This document shows positions 16,494-20,000 of a stretch of 20,000 bases of DNA, piece by piece. The first letter of the stretch is position 1. The number at the start of each line of letters is the position of its first letter. This DNA is from CAITNQ01 sp041661365. GTDB taxonomy: Bacteria > Latescibacterota > UBA2968 > UBA8231. The stretch lies in NCBI GenBank assembly GCA_041661365.1, contig JBAZUN010000059.1, positions 1 to 20,000 of the forward strand, written 5' to 3'. Position numbers and translations under genes: made by a program. Under the pieces are notes generated by a model. It saw nothing but the letters and a program-made list of their open reading frames with translations, was not told the DNA's origin and did not search any database.

Positions 16494-16858
16494 GTCTTGG
16501 ACCGGCAGGCGATCCCGGTGACCTCGACCAGGATCCCCTTGAAGAGATCCCCGGCGCCGTAGAGCCGGCGGGCCGGCATGCGGCCGCGGTCGGGGAAGAA
16601 GCCGGCGTAGACCGCGTTGAAGCCGTCGCGGTCGGCCAGGTCCTTGAGGAAGACGTCCACGCAGACCAGGTCCGCGTACGAGGCGCCTTCCTGGCCCAGT
16701 GCCGCGCCCATGGCCTGCATGCAGGCCGCGGTCTGCTCCTCGATGGTGGTGCCCACCACCTCCATCCGGGAGTTGACCGGGCCGAAGGCCGACAGGAAGA
16801 TCAGATCCCCGGCAGACCGGGAGAGGCTGTAGAAGGGCTCAGGGCCGGTCTTGCTCAT
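16490..16858 (-). CDS. RidA family protein (YjgF/YER057c/UK114)
   Basis: A 122-aa cytosolic protein of the RidA superfamily, whose best-known members hydrolyse reactive enamine/imine intermediates released by PLP enzymes. The length and layout fit: LIFLSAFGPVN near the start, EEQTAACMQAMGAAL helix, DLVCVDVFLKDLADRDGFN, and MPARRLYGAGDL before VEVTGIA. Arg97 and Glu112 are 15 residues apart, matching the catalytic Arg105 and Glu120 spacing of E. coli RidA. SAFGP replaces the usual SGQ-type turn, so it may belong to another Rid subgroup with a different substrate. The ATG at 16858 has GAGAGG well placed. It lies 88 bases after the polyferredoxin gene on the same strand and may end that operon. 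Its stop codon lies within the direct repeat of the MITE-like element. Confidence 0.88.
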   Translation of the reverse strand: MSKTGPEPFYSLSRSAGDLIFLSAFGPVNSRMEVVGTTIEEQTAACMQAMGAALGQEGASYADLVCVDVFLKDLADRDGFNAVYAGFFPDRGRMPARRLYGAGDLFKGILVEVTGIACRSKT

Positions 16859-16946
16859 GGCGTTCCTCTCGGCAGTAAGGAAGGCTCGGGGAGGTGAACC
16901 GCCGGATCTGAAGGCCGCGGGCGGTCCGGGACAGGTCGACGATGGA

Positions 16947-18464
16947 TCAGCCCGAGCGTCTCAGTAGCAATGAATGCTCCGGCGAGCGGCTTTCCCCGGC
17001 CGCGGTGACGCGGATCGCCGCCAGGTCCTTGACCGGGCACTCGTGCTCGCAGATGCCGCAGCCGATGCACCGCTCGGGATCGACGTACGGACGCCGCAGG
17101 CGCACCGGCTTCCCCCACCGGTTCACCAGTTCGACCTCGCGGGTGAAGATCGCCTTGGGCGAGGTGGGACAGACCTCCTCGCAGACCACGCACGGGATGT
17201 CCATGGCCCAGGGCAGGCAGCGGCCCTGGTCGTAGAAGGCGGTGCCGATCCGCACCGGCCCGGCCTGGGCGAACTCCCCGGCCCCGAGCTTCTGCGCCAG
17301 GGGAAGCCGCTGGATGGCGCCGGTGGGGCAGACCTGGCCGCACAGGGTGCAGTTCAGCTCGCAGTACCCCACCCGCATCTTCAGCACCGGCGTCCACAGG
17401 CCCTCGATCCCGGTCTCCAGCAGGGCCGGCTGCAGCACGTTGGTCGGGCAGACCCGCACGCACTGTTCGCACTTGAGGCACCGCTCGAGGAAGGCCGGCT
17501 CGGCCACCGATCCCGGCGGCCGGATCGCCTCCTTGGCCCAGGTCCGGTCGAGGTCGCCGCTCCGGCGCGAGAAGGCGAAGGAAAGGAGGCCGAGGACCCC
17601 GGCGAAGACCACCTGGCGGCGGTCCAGGTCCGGGCCGGTCACCTCCCCGGTGGCCGCGGGGAGGAAGCGGAAGGCCAGGGCCTGGTGCGGGCAGTCGTCC
17701 AGGCAGTTCAGGCAGACGAAGCACTCGGAGCGGCGCAGGAAGGTCTGCGGGTCCGAAGCCCCCTCGCAGCGCTGCAGGCACTGGTCGCAGTTCAGGCAGC
17801 GGTTCGGGTCGCGGTCGATCCGCCACAGACCGAAGCGGGAAAGAACGCCCAGGCCGGCGCCCAGCGGGCAGAGGGCGCGGCAAAAGAACCGGGGCACCTT
17901 AACACTGGCGGCAACCAGCCCCACGGTCAGTAGGCCGACCAGCCAGGCCTCCTGGTGCGCCGGTAGCCGCAGGTAGAGCCAGCCGGTGGGCATGTCCAGG
18001 GCCGGGAGCGCGGCCACGGTGCAGGCGCGGAAGAAGGTGCACAGCGGGTCGAGGAGACCGATCTGCACCGACCCCAGCAGGGCGGCGACCAGGACGAAGG
18101 CGAGGAGGTAGTATTTCAGGCGGAAGAGTGGCCGGTACCGGTTGCTCTCCACCTGTTCGGGCAGGGTGCGGCGGTTGAACAGCCAGCCGGTGAACTGATG
18201 GACCGTGCCGAAGGGGCAGATCCAACCGCAGAAGAAGCGGCCGAGGAAGAGGGTCGGCAGGAGCAGGACCAGGGACCAGATCAGCCCGCGGTAGAGCGAA
18301 TGGGTGGCCAGGGCCGTGGCCACCGCCACCAGCGGATCCACCTCGAGGAACAGGGAGACCGGATACCCGCCGAGGTAGCCGAACTGGGTCACGAAGGCCA
18401 GAAACAGGGCCAGGGCGAGGAAGAACGCCTGGGAGACCACGCGGGTGCGGGTGAGGCGGATCAC
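16947..18464 (-). CDS. Membrane polyferredoxin, NapH-NapG-like fusion
   Basis: About 505 aa. The N-terminal 200 residues have several membrane helices with CGWICPFG (Cys79/Cys83) and CRALCPLG, the paired CxxxCP motifs of NapH. Two ferredoxin motifs follow: CLNCDQCLQRC and CFVCLNCLDDCP. Then comes DRRQVVFAGVLGLLSFAF (Arg282-Arg283 plus a hydrophobic run), which looks like an internal twin-arginine signal-anchor. After it come four more cluster motifs: CLKCEQCVRVCP, CELNCTLCGQVCP, CVVCEEVCP (with an earlier Cys) and CIGCGICEHECP. NapG has four clusters and a Tat leader, so this reads as both proteins in one chain passing electrons across the inner membrane. The GTG at 18464 follows GGAAGG; a GTG at 18545 is also possible. 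The upstream gene is a Tat-exported DUF362 protein. Confidence 0.88.
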   Translation of the reverse strand: MIRLTRTRVVSQAFFLALALFLAFVTQFGYLGGYPVSLFLEVDPLVAVATALATHSLYRGLIWSLVLLLPTLFLGRFFCGWICPFGTVHQFTGWLFNRRTLPEQVESNRYRPLFRLKYYLLAFVLVAALLGSVQIGLLDPLCTFFRACTVAALPALDMPTGWLYLRLPAHQEAWLVGLLTVGLVAASVKVPRFFCRALCPLGAGLGVLSRFGLWRIDRDPNRCLNCDQCLQRCEGASDPQTFLRRSECFVCLNCLDDCPHQALAFRFLPAATGEVTGPDLDRRQVVFAGVLGLLSFAFSRRSGDLDRTWAKEAIRPPGSVAEPAFLERCLKCEQCVRVCPTNVLQPALLETGIEGLWTPVLKMRVGYCELNCTLCGQVCPTGAIQRLPLAQKLGAGEFAQAGPVRIGTAFYDQGRCLPWAMDIPCVVCEEVCPTSPKAIFTREVELVNRWGKPVRLRRPYVDPERCIGCGICEHECPVKDLAAIRVTAAGESRSPEHSLLLRRSG

Positions 18465-18584
18465 GGGCGAGCCGACCTTCCGCGGAGCGAAGCGACGGGT
18501 ATTACCGGGTGGGCTGGCCGCCCGATGCCGTTCCGCTGGCGCCACCCCTGGCCGGGCTGGTCCTGGCGGCGGGAGCCGCTCTGC

Positions 18585-19565
18585 TCAACCAACCTGGACC
18601 TCCTGCCAGCGCAGCTCGCGCCACCGGGTACTGCCCAGGCCGCGGGCCTCGGCCCGGCCTAGATAGGCCACGGCCTCGAGCTGGCGATCGAGCAGCTCGC
18701 AGCCCACCGCGTCTACCGCGACCATGTCCGTGCCGGCGACGAGCGTGTCGCCGACCGCCACGTCGCCCAGGCTGCCGCCGGTCGGGCCGTTGCGCCGGAG
18801 CACGCGGGTAGCATCCAGGAGCACCAGGGTGGGACGGATCATGGCGGCGAAGTCGGCCACCACCTGGTGGATCTGCTGGTGGAACTGGTTCCGCCGGCCG
18901 CCCAATAACCCGTACCAGTTCTTCATGGTCAGCGAGGCGCCGCACAGGTTGTGGTCCTTGCAGGGGGCCAGGCCGATGACGCGGGTGGCCTCTTGCAGCG
19001 GGGCATAGAGGATCGGCCAGGTCTGCAGGACCTCGCCGTTTACCTGGACCTGGGCAAAGGCACTGGGACGGGGGAGGAACAGCTCGGCTCCGGCCTGGGT
19101 CGCGGCCAGCTCCAGCCCGGACTTGGCAAAGCAGCCGGCCGGCTGGTTGATCGGGTTGTCGGTCACGATCACCCGCCGGGCCCCGGCCTCGCGGCAGAGC
19201 CTGGCCAGGCAGTGCAGAACCTCGGGGCGGGTGGTGGCGCCGAAGGCCGGAGGGCGGTCAAAGGCCGCGTTCGGCTTGATGAGCACCACGTCGTTGCGGC
19301 CGACAAAGGACCTGATGCCACCGAGGGCGTCGAGGGCCGCGATGACTAGCTGCTCGGGGTCCTGGCCCCGGGCGATGACCAGCTCGGTGCAGCCCGCTGG
19401 TCGCTCCACCCGGTAGGACGGGAGCGTCAAGGTGCTGGCATGCTCCTGCTCCCGGAAGAATTCGGCCGCGCTGCGCTGGTCTCGGAGCCAGACCGCGGTG
19501 GCGGTCACGGCCGCGGCTGCCAGGCTGGTCTTGCCGACGCGCTGGAGGAATTCCCGTCGCTGCAT
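18585..19565 (-). CDS. Tat-exported DUF362 domain protein
   Basis: A 326-aa protein beginning MQRREFLQRVGKTSLAAAAV, a twin-arginine leader (Arg3-Arg4, REFL, then a hydrophobic run), so it is predicted to be folded in the cytoplasm and then exported or anchored, possibly with a cofactor. The DUF362 core follows: VVLIKPNAAFD, RRVIVTDNPIN, ASLTMKNWYGLLGG and GDTLVAGTDMVAVDAVGCEL. No Cys-rich ferredoxin motif is present in this protein, so electrons, if used, would come from the polyferredoxin encoded next. A GTG at 19574 overlaps the stop of the upstream DUF6599-like gene (GTGA) and is also a possible start, three codons earlier; either way the two are coupled. It differs strongly from the cytoplasmic DUF362 protein at 12000-13208. 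The reaction is unknown. Confidence 0.87.
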   Translation of the reverse strand: MQRREFLQRVGKTSLAAAAVTATAVWLRDQRSAAEFFREQEHASTLTLPSYRVERPAGCTELVIARGQDPEQLVIAALDALGGIRSFVGRNDVVLIKPNAAFDRPPAFGATTRPEVLHCLARLCREAGARRVIVTDNPINQPAGCFAKSGLELAATQAGAELFLPRPSAFAQVQVNGEVLQTWPILYAPLQEATRVIGLAPCKDHNLCGASLTMKNWYGLLGGRRNQFHQQIHQVVADFAAMIRPTLVLLDATRVLRRNGPTGGSLGDVAVGDTLVAGTDMVAVDAVGCELLDRQLEAVAYLGRAEARGLGSTRWRELRWQEVQVG

Positions 19566-19570
19566 GGGGC

Positions 19571-20000
19571 TCACCGGCTTGCCAGGGACTGCACCAGGTC
19601 TACCGCGAGGCTTTCGGCCGTGGCCGGATCCGGTGCCATGCTGACCCCGGCCACGAACTCCCCGGACTGGAATACCAGGTCGTACGAGCCCGACAGGTCG
19701 CCCAGCGTGGCTGCGGTTCGGCCGATCTTCCGCGTCGATATCCCTGAACCGTAGTCGCGCAGGTAGGCCTGGTACGAGGCCAGCACCCCGGCAGCGGCCT
19801 CGGCCGTGGCCTGGCGCGAGATAAAGGCGGTGAGTTCACCGCCGGCGAGGCGGTACCGCGCGACGAAGGACTCGGTCAGGAACTCCAGCCCCAGGGCATC
19901 CCGCTGGAGGTATTCCTCGCTACGGGGGATCCGGCCCTGCTCCGGGAGGAGGGCCAGCCCCCACAGATCTGGTCCCTGATCGCCCAACCGGGCCGCCAGG
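19571..20000 (-). CDS. DUF6599-like protein (C-terminal part, truncated by the window)
   Basis: The visible 142 or so codons are open to the right edge, so the N-terminus lies beyond it; the TTG at 19987 is not a believable start. The segment reads LPEQGRIPRSEEYLQRDALGLEFLTESFVARYRLAGGELTAFI with the break at normal places, followed by a helix and LSGSYDLVFQSGEFVAGVSM. This matches what I recall of DUF6599 proteins, which are often exported and lie next to DUF362 and 4Fe-4S genes. No cysteines are visible in this part. The stop overlaps the possible GTG start of the DUF362 gene, so it is the upstream member of the same operon. The assignment is from pattern memory and gene order. Confidence 0.65.
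   Translation of the reverse strand, partial: LAARLGDQGPDLWGLALLPEQGRIPRSEEYLQRDALGLEFLTESFVARYRLAGGELTAFISRQATAEAAAGVLASYQAYLRDYGSGISTRKIGRTAATLGDLSGSYDLVFQSGEFVAGVSMAPDPATAESLAVDLVQSLASR

Noticed and set aside
16898..16925. Stem ACCGCC/GGCGGT between the polyferredoxin and RidA-like genes
   Set aside because: Only six pairs with a 16-base loop and no T-run, expected by chance at this GC content.

Overview
The window is uniformly GC-rich (about two thirds G+C or more by eye) and densely coded. It looks like a chromosomal segment from a free-living Gram-negative heterotroph: there is a lipoprotein-type solute-binding protein, a twin-arginine leader and an inner-membrane ferredoxin. Sulfatase, GH116 and several poorly characterised sugar-enzyme-like proteins suggest a glycan-degrading lineage such as Planctomycetota, Hydrogenedentota, Sumerlaeota or a relative. 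The sequence alone does not settle the phylum. No rRNA, tRNA, CRISPR array, phage gene or intact transposase was seen.

Region 1 (1-7485, + strand) is a sugar uptake and breakdown cluster. It holds the end of a MalG-type ABC permease, its lipoprotein binding protein, a class II fumarase, a GH116 beta-glycosidase and a sulfatase. The last two have no visible export signal, so imported, possibly sulfated, glyco-oligomers are probably dismantled in the cytoplasm. The sulfatase has its own possible promoter.

Region 2 (7551-9212, - strand) carries an XRE-PAS regulator with a strong sigma70-like promoter, followed by a perfect 17-bp stem and then a small CxC/CxxC protein. A 332-bp divergent intergenic region separates it from Region 3 (9545-11864, + strand), which encodes a 51-aa membrane peptide and the bifunctional 23S rRNA methyltransferase RlmKL.

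Region 4 (12000-16318, + strand) is a probable four-gene unit: a cytoplasmic DUF362 protein with an extra C-terminal segment, a membrane-anchored glycosidase-like protein, a 267-aa orphan and a 67-aa zinc-ribbon protein. A 164-bp MITE-like element with perfect 18-bp terminal inverted repeats and TTAG direct repeats sits at its end (16326-16489).

Region 5 (16490-20000, - strand) reads leftward: a DUF6599-like protein (cut by the window edge), a Tat-exported DUF362 protein, a membrane polyferredoxin resembling NapH fused to NapG, and a RidA-like protein. I regard this as the best candidate for a little-described system: an envelope redox chain with six Cys-rich cluster motifs feeding or serving a periplasmic DUF362 protein. 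Its function is not established by the sequence.
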